A stretch of DNA of 64,000 nt, taken from NCBI GenBank assembly GCA_011524535.1, contig WTKD01000004.1, positions 1 to 64,000 of the forward strand, written 5' to 3'. The notes under the pieces were generated by a model. The model had not been told where the DNA came from. It saw only the letters and a list, made by a program, of their open reading frames with translations, and did no database searches. The first letter of the stretch is position 1. Every line of letters begins with the position of its first letter. Source of the DNA: Spirochaetaceae bacterium (lineage in GTDB: Bacteria > Spirochaetota > Spirochaetia > WTKD01). A program made the position numbers and the translations under genes. Below, in pieces: positions 1-8,398 of the stretch.

Positions 1-349
1 TCTCTTATTATTGACGTATCCCGCTCTCTCCCTTCCCTTCTTCTCTCATTGATCTTATCTGACACATTTTTTGGCATATATTTCCATTGATGGTCAGATC
101 CACTATCTTACTCGAAGGAGCAGATTCATACAAGACAATTCTTTCACTATCACAAATTACCTTTATAGATCTCGTACTGCATCAAATTTTCATCTAGAAA
201 AAATGCTTAATGCTAAAAAACTATTTGAATCGGGCCGATATCATGCGATTTTGCACTAAATATTCATGAGAGAAAGTTATGATGTATACGGGAGGTAAAA
301 AACTTGATACGATGAGGCATATCAATACCACCAAGTGGAGGTCCTATCT
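1..349. other. Leader region with no convincing gene
   Basis: No gene can be supported here. A short open stretch at 71-259 could only start at TTG without a ribosome-binding site, and frame 1 from position 1 is open to a stop at 88-90, so a broken or truncated gene end is possible but unproven. A strong Shine-Dalgarno-like GGGAGG lies at 290-295. It is correctly spaced only for a TTG at 304, which opens a three-codon frame. That frame overlaps (ATGA) a 13-codon frame at 312-353, which in turn overlaps the ATG of the next gene at 350. This arrangement may be a leader cascade or chance. Confidence 0.4.
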
Positions 350-2056
350 ATGAAGAAATTTTTGGTTATTTTATTTTTATCCCTTGTTTGCTCTTTCCTT
401 AGTGCGACAGGATTTCCGGAACAGGAATCCTCTCAAGACGTTAATAATGCTGACGAATTCGGGATTACGTTCTTGCACAGCAACGATGGAGAATCAGCTT
501 TTCTAGCTAATGATTACTCAGGTTCGGTTGCACAGTTTATTCACAAAATCCAGTCCTTGCGGGACAATTCCCCCTACCCTGTGATAACTATCTCAGCCGG
601 GGATAATTTTCTCACTGGTTTGCAATATGCAGCTGCTGATGGAACGGCTGACTCACATGTTTTAAATCTCGCTGGATACGATCTATCTGCCGTTGGAAAT
701 CATGAATTCGATCTTGGCATTGACGGTTTTGAGCGCTTCTTAGCTGGGGCAAATTTCAAAGTCATTTCTTCTAATTTAGATTTTTCTGAAGAAGAATCCT
801 TAGAAAAATACATTGGAACAACAATACTCCCTTGGTATGTTATGGAGGTAGAAACTTCTTCAGGAATGAAGAAAGTTGGATTCATAGGAGCAACCACCGA
901 ATCAATCTCTTACATATCATCTCCGGGTGATGTTCAAATCTTTGATGTCGAAGAAAGTCTCACACAAGCAGTAGAGGATCTACAAAAACAAGGCGTTACT
1001 ATTATTGTTTCCTTGTCACATTTACAAAATGTAGATGAAGAAATCAAGCTTGCTTCTGCCGTCGATGGTGTCGACATATTTATCGCAGGTGGTGGTGACA
1101 ATTTGCTTGGTAATGATACCAACGATTATTTATTCCGAGAAAATCGAGACGGAGAAGTGCTCATTGATCAACCAGAAGGTCCTTACCCATACGAAACACT
1201 CTCACCCAGTGGCGAGCCGGTTCTCGTTGTATCGACAGAGGGTTCTTACAATTATATAGGTCGTTTAATGGTCACATTTGACAACAACGGTATTATTACT
1301 GGAATAGATCATCGATCTGGACCAGTCGGCATACATCCCAGCGATCCTAGCGATGCGGAAGTTGAAACTCAAATTGTTGAACCTGTTACGGAAGCCATCA
1401 CCGCTTTTCAAAGCCAAGTGATCGGTAGCACCGCGGTACATCTGGATGGAACAAGAAATCTTGTACGCAGCCAAGAGACAGATTTTGGTAATTTGATAAC
1501 AGATGCGTATGTTGCCATTAGTCGTGAAATGCACGATCAACCGGTCGATTTTGCGGTAACCAATGGTGGTGGAATCAGACAAAGTATCGTAATTCCAGAA
1601 AATAGCGACATAACAATGTTCCATGTCCTCACTGCACTTCCCTTCAGCAACACTCTTACGGTTATTGAATCTATGGGAGCAAACGAAATAAAGGATGTCT
1701 TCGAACACTCGATAGCAAATTTGCCAGACCCAAGCGGGCGATTCTTACAAGCCTCGGGCATCGAAGTTACCTATGACCCTTCACGTGAAGCAGGCGACCG
1801 AGTCAGAAGAATAAAGATTGGCACCAATGTTCTAGTCTCTAGAGGCAATGTTGTTGATCTGGAGAATAGCTACAACTTTGTCACCAACTCCTTTCTCGCA
1901 AGTGGAGGAGATGGATACGAAACACTAGCAAATCATCCATCTACACTAAAATCACAATTGGGCATATCTTACGCCAATGCACTCTACGAATTCGTGGATC
2001 AAGCACAAACAATAGACTCCTTGAGTCCTCCGAATCCTAGACTCATCGAAGAATAA
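350..2056 (+). CDS. Exported 5'-nucleotidase / metallophosphoesterase family protein (UshA-like)
   Basis: The 568-residue product begins with a signal peptide (MKKFLVILF, cleavage near residue 20) and has the two-domain layout of periplasmic 5'-nucleotidases: a calcineurin-like metallophosphoesterase domain (about residues 30-290) and a C-terminal substrate-binding domain (about 340-540) with TNGGG and GGDGYE. Metal-site signatures include AGDN, GNHEFD and SLSHLQ. The ATG at 350 is preferred over the GTG at 335 because GGAGG at 337-341 is correctly spaced for it. Two sites differ from the classical family: the first metal motif reads SNDGES, without the usual DxH histidine, and the usual GHxH is replaced by GGGDN. 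Family known: hydrolysis of nucleotides or related phosphoesters outside the cytoplasm. The exact substrate is not inferable. The gene is monocistronic, with a terminator directly downstream. Confidence 0.85.
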   Translation: MKKFLVILFLSLVCSFLSATGFPEQESSQDVNNADEFGITFLHSNDGESAFLANDYSGSVAQFIHKIQSLRDNSPYPVITISAGDNFLTGLQYAAADGTADSHVLNLAGYDLSAVGNHEFDLGIDGFERFLAGANFKVISSNLDFSEEESLEKYIGTTILPWYVMEVETSSGMKKVGFIGATTESISYISSPGDVQIFDVEESLTQAVEDLQKQGVTIIVSLSHLQNVDEEIKLASAVDGVDIFIAGGGDNLLGNDTNDYLFRENRDGEVLIDQPEGPYPYETLSPSGEPVLVVSTEGSYNYIGRLMVTFDNNGIITGIDHRSGPVGIHPSDPSDAEVETQIVEPVTEAITAFQSQVIGSTAVHLDGTRNLVRSQETDFGNLITDAYVAISREMHDQPVDFAVTNGGGIRQSIVIPENSDITMFHVLTALPFSNTLTVIESMGANEIKDVFEHSIANLPDPSGRFLQASGIEVTYDPSREAGDRVRRIKIGTNVLVSRGNVVDLENSYNFVTNSFLASGGDGYETLANHPSTLKSQLGISYANALYEFVDQAQTIDSLSPPNPRLIEE

Positions 2057-2084
2057 CTCACTGTTAATCCAAAGAGAGTGTTAC

Positions 2085-2124
2085 ACAAGGCAGGAAGAAA
2101 CATTTTTTCCTGCCTTGTTTTTTT
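2085..2124 (+). terminator. Rho-independent terminator of the nucleotidase gene
   Basis: An 11-bp perfect stem (2086-2096 with 2107-2117, CAAGGCAGGAA and its complement) with a 10-nt loop is followed by a T-run (2118-2124). It starts 29 nt after the stop codon, a canonical intrinsic terminator. Confidence 0.9.
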
Positions 2125-2212
2125 ATCTCCTCTACAAGCTGCAGAGAAACATTACACTTCCTATTTCACTCTAGCTAATGCTTATTGGTTTATTTAGAAC
2201 TAGTTCGTAGTA

Positions 2213-2641
2213 TCACGCTTCATCAGACGAAGATGTATCGGGCTTTTTTCTGTCGCGTTTTTTTTCTGCGTCTTGCTTTTTGTTCGCTTCAGACGCCTCT
2301 TCATTGGAAGATTCTGCCTTCTGAGTCATTCTTGCTTTATGAACGGCAATAGATCTCTCAACCTCCGTAATAGCGAGGACAATTTCCTTGATATCAACCT
2401 GTGACTGAGATACCGATTGTTTTGAGGTCTTAAATTTACCGAGAACGATTTCACCAAGATCCGCCACCAATCTGTCGTATTTCTTTTGTAGCTGGAATAC
2501 CTCAAAACGAGTTTTACTTTCTTTGGCTAGCTCTTTTGTTTTCTGTGAAAAAACTTTCACGACCGAAGAGGTCGTTTTTGCACTTACATTTAATGATTCT
2601 TTGAGGGCTTTTACAAACTTTCCCCATTTTTCTGACGCCAT
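2213..2641 (-). CDS. Small coiled-coil protein of unknown function
   Basis: This 142-residue soluble protein is predicted to be almost wholly helical. A Lys-rich N-terminal half (residues 1-60) is followed by a region with heptad-like spacing (about 50-105) and a highly charged, probably disordered C-terminus rich in Lys, Asp, Glu and Ser. There is no signal peptide or membrane segment. I do not recognise the family. It is divergent from the aminopeptidase P gene. No Shine-Dalgarno precedes the ATG, but a promoter is placed so that transcription would begin at the ATG itself (see the promoter entry). The composition and start arrangement support a real gene; function is unknown. Confidence 0.6.
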   Translation of the reverse strand: MASEKWGKFVKALKESLNVSAKTTSSVVKVFSQKTKELAKESKTRFEVFQLQKKYDRLVADLGEIVLGKFKTSKQSVSQSQVDIKEIVLAITEVERSIAVHKARMTQKAESSNEEASEANKKQDAEKKRDRKKPDTSSSDEA

Positions 2642-2647
2642 GAAAAA

Positions 2648-2677
2648 AGTGTAGAAGTATTAACCCCCTGATGTCAA
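2648..2677 (-). promoter_or_regulatory. Predicted sigma-70 promoter giving a leaderless transcript
   Basis: Reading leftward, TTGACA (2677-2672) is separated by 18 bp from TACACT (2653-2648). The expected start, seven bases past the -10 box, is 2641, the A of the ATG. This fits the absence of a Shine-Dalgarno. Confidence 0.5.
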
Positions 2678-2703
2678 CCAAGACTTTCTGAAGGGCTTCA
2701 ATT

Positions 2704-4473
2704 ATGCTATTCTGTATCATGCATCACACGCTTGCGAATATTCGCAACTGGCTCACCGATCATGATTCGAGTGTAGTAATATGCTCGGATAGCGACCCCC
2801 ACTGTAGCGAAATTCCTTCAAAAGCCTTCTCTTTGAGATCATATATAAGTGGTTTTGAAGGGTCTTTCGGAACTATGATCGTTACAATGCACGAAGCCTT
2901 ATTGTGGACCGACACAAGATACTATCTCCAGGTACGTGAAACATTACCTCAAGTAGGAATCACACCGCGTCTATTAACAGAATTAGACACCCCTCAACAT
3001 TGGATAGCCACTAATACACCGCACGAAACATCTTTGCATTTTTTTCATATAAGCGTTTCAGAATTCAGAAAATACGAACAGCATTGCGCTCCACGAAATT
3101 GCAAAAGTTACCTCTATTACCCTGAAGAATTATGGCCCGATCGTCCTCCCGTGGATTCAAAACCTATTCGCGTTCTCGATTCAGGCTCCTCTTCACAGGT
3201 CATCGAAACGATCGATGTGATCAGAAAACAAATGGAAAATGTTGGTTGCTCAATTCACTTGATATCTACTTTGGATGATATAGCATACATAACCAGACTC
3301 CGAGCCAGTGAATTACCCTATCAACAGGTTTTTCATGCCTTTTTGGTCATCTATCCAGATAATGTTCAGCTATTTTTACGTGATGGTGGACAGTTAACTG
3401 TTGAAGCCATGAGGCGTATAGGAGAAACTGCTATAGAAATAAAACACTATTTTGATATCGTTGAATGTGTACGTGCATTTCCTCCAGAAGCCCGTGTTTT
3501 GATCGACCCACAAAGAACGGATGCTGGTTTCATTCCGTTCATCTCTTCAGATATTGCATACAAAACCCAGCCCAGCTCGACTATCAGGGCAATAAAAACG
3601 AACGATGAAATTCAGCATCTCAAATCGACCCATATTTTGGATGGAGTAGCTATGGTTCGCACTATACAAGCTATTCACGAGGCAGATATAGACGCCATGA
3701 CAGAAATCGATGTAGCGCAAATATGCACTCAATATCGGGCACAGAATAGCGATTTTATTGAAAATAGTTTTGCTCCGATCTGTGCATCGGGCCCACATGC
3801 TGCAATGCCTCATTTTGATACCGAGAATAATTCTTCTCTGCTCAAGCACAACAGTGTTCTCTTGATCGATACAGGGGGGCAATACGAGCATGGAACAACC
3901 GATATAACCCGTGTTCTCCGTATTGGGAATAGCTCAACCGAAGTTCAGCGCGACTATACACTGGTTTTAAAAGCGCATATTCACGTGTTAACGCAGGAAT
4001 TTCCCATCGGAACAACGGGTAGAGACCTTCATATAATTTGCAAATCGTTGATGTGGCGTCAAAAAAAGAATTTCCTTCATGGAACTGGGCATGGAGTTGG
4101 ATTTGCGCTCGGCGTACACGAATTTCCTCCGAATATTTCTACCCGTAATGGTGATACAGTTCTTTCCTCTGGAATGGTTTTTTCAATAGAGCCTGGTCTT
4201 TACATTGAAGGATCACATGGTATCCGAATCGAAAATCTGGTATACGTAGCTCCGAGCGAATCTTCACCCGCGAATGCTAACTTTCTTCGACTCGTATCAC
4301 TCACTCTCTGTCCGTATGAACGTGATCTTATTTGTTTAGAAATGCTTTCTCCACAAGAAATATCTTGGATCGACTACTATCATGAAGAAGTATATTCTAC
4401 ACTCTCTGCACACCTCGAAGAGAAAGAACAAAAAAAACTTAAGAAATTAACCGACCCACTACAAACCAGCTAA
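2704..4473 (+). CDS. Aminopeptidase P family metallopeptidase (Xaa-Pro aminopeptidase, M24B)
   Basis: The 589-residue length and layout match the long, three-domain aminopeptidase P form: two creatinase-like N-terminal domains (about 1-300), the pita-bread M24 catalytic domain (about 300-520) and a short C-terminal domain ending in a Lys/Glu-rich tail. All five metal ligands can be placed: Asp in LIDTGG, Asp in TTDITR, His in GTGHGVG, Glu in IEPGLY and Glu in RIENLV. The family uses two Mn or Zn ions to remove N-terminal residues preceding proline, in the cytoplasm (no signal peptide). The chosen ATG has GAAGGG upstream; the in-frame ATG at 2719 is an alternative. A role in peptide use fits the two oligopeptide transporters in the window. 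Confidence 0.92.
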   Translation: MLFCIMHHTLANIRNWLTDHDSSVVICSDSDPHCSEIPSKAFSLRSYISGFEGSFGTMIVTMHEALLWTDTRYYLQVRETLPQVGITPRLLTELDTPQHWIATNTPHETSLHFFHISVSEFRKYEQHCAPRNCKSYLYYPEELWPDRPPVDSKPIRVLDSGSSSQVIETIDVIRKQMENVGCSIHLISTLDDIAYITRLRASELPYQQVFHAFLVIYPDNVQLFLRDGGQLTVEAMRRIGETAIEIKHYFDIVECVRAFPPEARVLIDPQRTDAGFIPFISSDIAYKTQPSSTIRAIKTNDEIQHLKSTHILDGVAMVRTIQAIHEADIDAMTEIDVAQICTQYRAQNSDFIENSFAPICASGPHAAMPHFDTENNSSLLKHNSVLLIDTGGQYEHGTTDITRVLRIGNSSTEVQRDYTLVLKAHIHVLTQEFPIGTTGRDLHIICKSLMWRQKKNFLHGTGHGVGFALGVHEFPPNISTRNGDTVLSSGMVFSIEPGLYIEGSHGIRIENLVYVAPSESSPANANFLRLVSLTLCPYERDLICLEMLSPQEISWIDYYHEEVYSTLSAHLEEKEQKKLKKLTDPLQTS

Positions 4474-4524
4474 GAAGTTACCAAGATATAAATCATTTTT
4501 GTGCTTATTCCCGTCATATAATCC

Positions 4525-5544
4525 ATGGTGCAATACGTTTTTGGCTGTTTGGTTCTCTTATCGATCTTTGGGTGCAATATAAATACACAGACATTTGCAA
4601 CCAATGTAGATTTCACTCCTCCACAATATATTTCACATGATTTTTCAGATGCGAACACATTACAAATACTGTACTCAGAGGAAATAATGTTAACCTCTGA
4701 ATTAATGGTTGATCCAGATATAGGAGTTATCCCCCAAGCAACAGAGAATCTCGTTGAATTGTCTTTTAGTGAAAAACCAAGGGCTGGAAATAAATACATA
4801 GTTTCATTGGAAGTCACTGATTCATTGGGCAACCGAAACAGGCTTCACATCCCATTTTTTGGCATAAATGAACGGCTTCCACGCTTGATTATTTCTGAGT
4901 TCAGCCCCGAAGGCAGTAAAAACAATCCAGATCGCATAGAACTCTATGTCCTTTCCGGAGGAATTATGTCAGGCATCGCATTTTATTTATCCCACCCTTT
5001 GGAAAATGATCCAGACTATATCTTTCCTGATATTGAAGTCAAAGCGGGAGAATTTATCATCATCCATGCTAAGAGCCAAAACATCCCCGGAGAAACACCA
5101 GAAATTGATAACAAATCGGTCGCATCATCAAAAGGAACCCATGATTCCGCCTGGGATGTATGGCTTCCTGAAAGCCCCGGTCTTTCAAACACAACCGGTT
5201 CGATAATCATAACCGAATACCCGAGAGGTCCGATAATAGATGCCGTCAGTTATACCGTAAAAACACTGGATGAAGCTCATCGATACTTAGGGTATGGCCG
5301 TAAAGGAGACCTGGAATTACTAGAATATCTTGTCCATAAGGAGCATTGGCAAAAACAAGAAACCCCTATAGGTCCACATTTAGCTATATTTTCAGAACTA
5401 AGCACATCAACCCGCTCGATCAACCGATACAGTGACCGTGACAAGAACTATGTAGACAGTAATTCTGCAAGCGATTGGTATATCGTTCCAAATCGATCAA
5501 GTAGTTTTGGAGAAAGAAATAACCCTGATGTGTACGCACCGTAA
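4525..5544 (+). CDS. Putative lipoprotein with lamin-tail-like domain
   Basis: The 339-residue product starts with a hydrophobic signal ending in a lipobox-like LSIFGC (Cys at residue 17), so it is probably lipidated. After an Ig-like stretch (about 30-110), residues from about 118 (LIISEFSPEG...DRIELYV) resemble the start of a lamin-tail domain, a beta-sandwich found in bacterial surface proteins. That assignment rests on pattern recognition only. No catalytic motif was seen. It follows the aminopeptidase gene by 51 bp on the same strand. TATAAT at 4517-4522 sits just before the start without a clear -35, and there is no Shine-Dalgarno, so the exact start (ATG 4525 or GTG 4528) is uncertain. 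Confidence 0.7.
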   Translation: MVQYVFGCLVLLSIFGCNINTQTFATNVDFTPPQYISHDFSDANTLQILYSEEIMLTSELMVDPDIGVIPQATENLVELSFSEKPRAGNKYIVSLEVTDSLGNRNRLHIPFFGINERLPRLIISEFSPEGSKNNPDRIELYVLSGGIMSGIAFYLSHPLENDPDYIFPDIEVKAGEFIIIHAKSQNIPGETPEIDNKSVASSKGTHDSAWDVWLPESPGLSNTTGSIIITEYPRGPIIDAVSYTVKTLDEAHRYLGYGRKGDLELLEYLVHKEHWQKQETPIGPHLAIFSELSTSTRSINRYSDRDKNYVDSNSASDWYIVPNRSSSFGERNNPDVYAP

Positions 5545-5819
5545 ATCTATCTGCTTCCTAATGAAAATATCTAGAAAAGATGGAACTATCTTCGCATTAC
5601 TTTATTTGTTGTTAAGAAAATATACTGCTAATCGGTAGAATCATACTCTTGAGCTCGAGAAGATACACTCGGGCACGCCCCCATTACCTATGCTAGAAGA
5701 AAATATATACCGATACATCATTCTTTCTCCTGTTTTTCTATTGAATGAGAATGCAATTAGTGGTGCGCTATGATTATTTCTGTCAATTACCAGAAATTGT
5801 ATCTTATTCCCAGTTTGGC

Positions 5820-6986
5820 TCAGGATCGATGAGGGTACCGAACTGGAGCCCAACTATTCGTTTCTCCGCTTTGTTTTGCGGCTTCAATTTGAGCAAGCCC
5901 ATCCAAACCATCTTCATAGGAGGGCATATCAAATTCTGAATGAGGTTCATTGTTTTTGTCGGCTTGAAGCGCTCGAAAAAACTCTACATATAAGTTTGCC
6001 AAAGCGCAAAGATATCCCTCAGGGTGACCCATCGGTAGGCGCGACCAACGCGATGATACCGGAGCATCGGAACTTCCCCGATAAATATAGGTATCACTCC
6101 CACCGAGGCCTGAAACCTGTATCCGTTCAAAATTATCTTGCTCCCAGGAAAGACTTCCCTTTGATCCATAGATGGATGTCTGAATAGAATTACGACGACC
6201 GGTTGAACATTGCGAAATACTACATTCTCCAAGGACATCCTCATCAAACCGCATAAGCATGGAGACATCGGTATCTAGAGGGTTATTGCTGACTCCTCTT
6301 CGTATTTCAGAAAATATTTCGGTGATACGCAACCCCGTTATATATGACATAAGATGAAATGCATGCGAACCTATATCACCCAGGGCAAGTGCGCCCCCAA
6401 CCGTTTTCGCATCAAGCCGCCATATATCCGGTATTTCGGGGGATTTTTCCAAAAGCTCTTGAAGCCAACCCTGTTCATATCTCACAACAACTCGATGTAT
6501 TTTACCGATTTCACCGGAAGCAATCCGAGAGGCACACTCTTTGACCATGGGGTATCCACTATAGTTATGGGTAAGCATACATCGGTGCTTGTCTATTTCA
6601 AACTTTCTGTAAGCAGAATAGGCAATTGAAAAGTTGTTGCCAAGGGGTTTATCGCAAACAACCGGAATACCAGCTTGCACCGAAGCGATAATGATAGGAA
6701 TGTGTTCATCGTTTGGTGTAGCTATGATAACAAAGTCTAGTTTGTCTTTTTCTTTTTGTAGGAGTTCGTGATAGGAATCGTATACTCGATGGGGCTCTAT
6801 TTTCCATAATTGCCCTGTTTTTTTATTTTTTTCTGAGTTTCGCGAAAATACTCCCGCAACCAGACTAGCATGCCCATCCATTGCGGCAGCCCTGCGGTGG
6901 ACTGGGCCCATAAATGAATCGAAACTCCCCCCAATAATTGCAAATTGATACATTTGCGCATGTTCTGCTGTAATCACTGTGTCCAA
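5820..6986 (-). CDS. Gfo/Idh/MocA family NAD(P)-dependent oxidoreductase
   Basis: The 388-residue protein has an N-terminal Rossmann fold (about 12-135) with the nucleotide-binding turn in AIIGGSFDSFMG, an EKP-type motif read as CDKPLG, and a C-terminal beta-sheet domain with GDIGSHAFHL near residue 205, where family members place the catalytic histidine. The family oxidises or reduces sugars, inositols and related compounds; the substrate cannot be named. A TTG start at 6986 has AAGGA at good distance; an ATG at 6953 is an alternative without a ribosome-binding site. It stands alone. The 418 bp upstream contain a -10-like TATAAT and an inverted repeat that may be its control region. Confidence 0.88.
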   Translation of the reverse strand: MDTVITAEHAQMYQFAIIGGSFDSFMGPVHRRAAAMDGHASLVAGVFSRNSEKNKKTGQLWKIEPHRVYDSYHELLQKEKDKLDFVIIATPNDEHIPIIIASVQAGIPVVCDKPLGNNFSIAYSAYRKFEIDKHRCMLTHNYSGYPMVKECASRIASGEIGKIHRVVVRYEQGWLQELLEKSPEIPDIWRLDAKTVGGALALGDIGSHAFHLMSYITGLRITEIFSEIRRGVSNNPLDTDVSMLMRFDEDVLGECSISQCSTGRRNSIQTSIYGSKGSLSWEQDNFERIQVSGLGGSDTYIYRGSSDAPVSSRWSRLPMGHPEGYLCALANLYVEFFRALQADKNNEPHSEFDMPSYEDGLDGLAQIEAAKQSGETNSWAPVRYPHRS

Positions 6987-7064
6987 ATTTAATTCCTTCT
7001 TTCCCTTTTACCAGACGTAACGCGTACTCCGCTATTCGAAAAAGTAACACGCCCATTATACACA

Positions 7065-7082
7065 AAGAATATTACTATTCTT
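7065..7082 (-). repeat. Inverted repeat upstream of the oxidoreductase -10 box
   Basis: AAGAATATTACTATTCTT is a perfect 7-bp inverted repeat around TTAC. It lies immediately upstream of the TATAAT at 7055-7060, where a -35 box or operator would be. It could be a repressor or activator site, or, if transcribed leftward, a hairpin with a GUAA loop. Confidence 0.4.
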
Positions 7083-7317
7083 CCGTATTGCTTTTTTGTA
7101 TATGCCAGTTATATTATAAAATAAATCTTAAAAATAGGTCACCCATGTAAAGAAAAGCTTAAAATGTATGTATGGCTGTAAAAATGGCGTAGTCCTGCGT
7201 CTTATCGCGCAATCCATTTTCTCAAGTGCATACGTATTGGATTACTGTTTTTGCATTCACGGCTATTCCATTGTGACCTTTGCCACGTGTTGATTTCAGG
7301 ACATCTCATAACGACCA

Positions 7318-7339
7318 GAACTAGTTTTACAACTGGTTC
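7318..7339 (-). repeat. Inverted repeat downstream of the 7405-8379 gene
   Basis: Nine-base arms (GAACTAGTT and AACTGGTTC, one mismatch) surround TTAC. On the minus-strand transcript this is a hairpin with a GUAA loop, 66 nt past the stop of the upstream gene. No T-run follows, so it is not a classical terminator. It may be a 3'-end stabilising structure. Confidence 0.4.
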
Positions 7340-7404
7340 CTTGCCTCTATTTCGCTTGATTCTATATTTACAGATTTACTGCTAGCCCCAAGCATTTCTA
7401 GGAT

Positions 7405-8379
7405 TCAATGGTTCCGAATATATCCTTCATACAGAGCATTCATAGCATCGAGTAATAAAGGTTCAGAAGAATGGAACAACTCTATATTCCATGCATGTAA
7501 TAGTCCATTTTGTAATTCCCCATATTCGTCATAGCTGGATACCATAGGTAATTCTTGTATCCTTGAATCATATTCTGCATTTTTGTTGAACGGATATAGG
7601 TATATATGCGCATCTTGCAAGAATATAGTATGCGAAGCAGATATCTCATCACAATGCATGCGTTTCGGAAGCCACGCGTTTTGCGGAGACCATCGTTCAT
7701 ATATATTACCTTTGGTTTTACTTTTCTTTACAGCGAGAGAATCTGTCATGCAGGTTCCCCAATAATTGGCATAGGGTTTAGAAAACACAAGCAATGGGAT
7801 GGAAAGACTTCGCGCCAAACGAGGGAAAGGAGTGTTTTCTTTCAATTTTATGCAATGATATTCGGTTCGATCGTCGGATTTGGTATTACTGGTTTTTTTG
7901 TCGTTATTTCCAATATCCGTTGGGCTCATTTCGAAATATTCAAAGGGAACAACAAGTGTTATTGTAAAAGGGATAATCCTTTCTTTTCTAAATTCCGCAA
8001 CAACATGCCGTATCCAAAACTCAATATCAGAAGAATCACAATCGCTATAATAATGAAACAATATGTCTCCATATTCATCCATCAGTTGTGCCAAGAGTCT
8101 ATCTTTTTGAATTATGATACTTGCATGTGAAATTATTTCCCTTGTTCGATACGCTTTTTTGTCACGAATAGTTACAATATTTCTGCGTTCAAGCTGGAAA
8201 ATGCATCCCTGGCGAAGTTTGTTATATGCCTTTTGATCTACCTCACTCGGCTGTAGTGGATTTACGCGGTCAATTTCACAATATTGCTGCGTCTGTAATT
8301 CTTGCAATAATAATTTGAATACACCATGCCATGAAGGCGCTCCCAATTTACCCATATGCTTGATTGTAGTAACCAACAA
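7405..8379 (-). CDS. Protein of unknown function
   Basis: This is a 324-residue soluble protein I do not recognise. The first 85 residues are rich in helix-forming and basic residues and could be a winged-helix-like domain (LLLQELQTQQYCEI... and LERRNIVTIRDKKAYRTREI), but this is only a visual impression. The middle has an aromatic/acidic stretch (YGDILFHYYSDCDSSDIEFW), and the C-terminal half is rich in Tyr, Asn and His. There is no signal peptide or membrane segment. It begins with TTG (alternative ATG at 8355) and has no evident ribosome-binding site. It is divergent from hisZ with only 19 bp between starts, so the hisZ promoter overlaps its 5' end. The lack of a recognisable family and the high A+T hint at accessory DNA. 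Confidence 0.6.
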   Translation of the reverse strand: MLVTTIKHMGKLGAPSWHGVFKLLLQELQTQQYCEIDRVNPLQPSEVDQKAYNKLRQGCIFQLERRNIVTIRDKKAYRTREIISHASIIIQKDRLLAQLMDEYGDILFHYYSDCDSSDIEFWIRHVVAEFRKERIIPFTITLVVPFEYFEMSPTDIGNNDKKTSNTKSDDRTEYHCIKLKENTPFPRLARSLSIPLLVFSKPYANYWGTCMTDSLAVKKSKTKGNIYERWSPQNAWLPKRMHCDEISASHTIFLQDAHIYLYPFNKNAEYDSRIQELPMVSSYDEYGELQNGLLHAWNIELFHSSEPLLLDAMNALYEGYIRNH

Positions 8380-8392
8380 CTAACCATACAAT
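8364..8392 (+). promoter_or_regulatory. Predicted hisZ promoter, leaderless geometry
   Basis: TTGTAG (8364-8369), a 17-bp spacer and TACAAT (8387-8392) place the transcript start at 8399, the A of the hisZ ATG. The GGAGG one base before the ATG is too close to serve as a Shine-Dalgarno, which supports a leaderless message. Confidence 0.45.
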
Positions 8393-8398
8393 GGAGGC

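Larger units (their letters stand above)
6987..7404. other. 418-bp intergenic region with two inverted repeats
   Basis: No gene is visible. The right end of this stretch follows the 7405-8379 gene, and the left end is the upstream region of the oxidoreductase gene, where TATAAT (7060-7055, minus strand) could be a -10 box with an expected transcript start near 7048. Two inverted repeats (7065-7082 and 7318-7339) share a TTAC centre and are listed separately. Confidence 0.5.

Noticed and set aside
71-259. Open frame of 62 codons starting with TTG
   Set aside because: No ribosome-binding site, no upstream promoter, and no recognisable family. An in-frame stop lies just upstream at 50-52. It could be a gene remnant but cannot be supported.
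1265-1708. 147-codon open frame on the minus strand
   Set aside because: It is antisense to the C-terminal half of the nucleotidase, with no start signal.
7606-8130. 174-codon open frame on the plus strand
   Set aside because: It lies entirely antisense to the 324-residue gene at 7405-8379, is basic and Phe/Ile-rich in the manner of a shadow frame, and has no ribosome-binding site.
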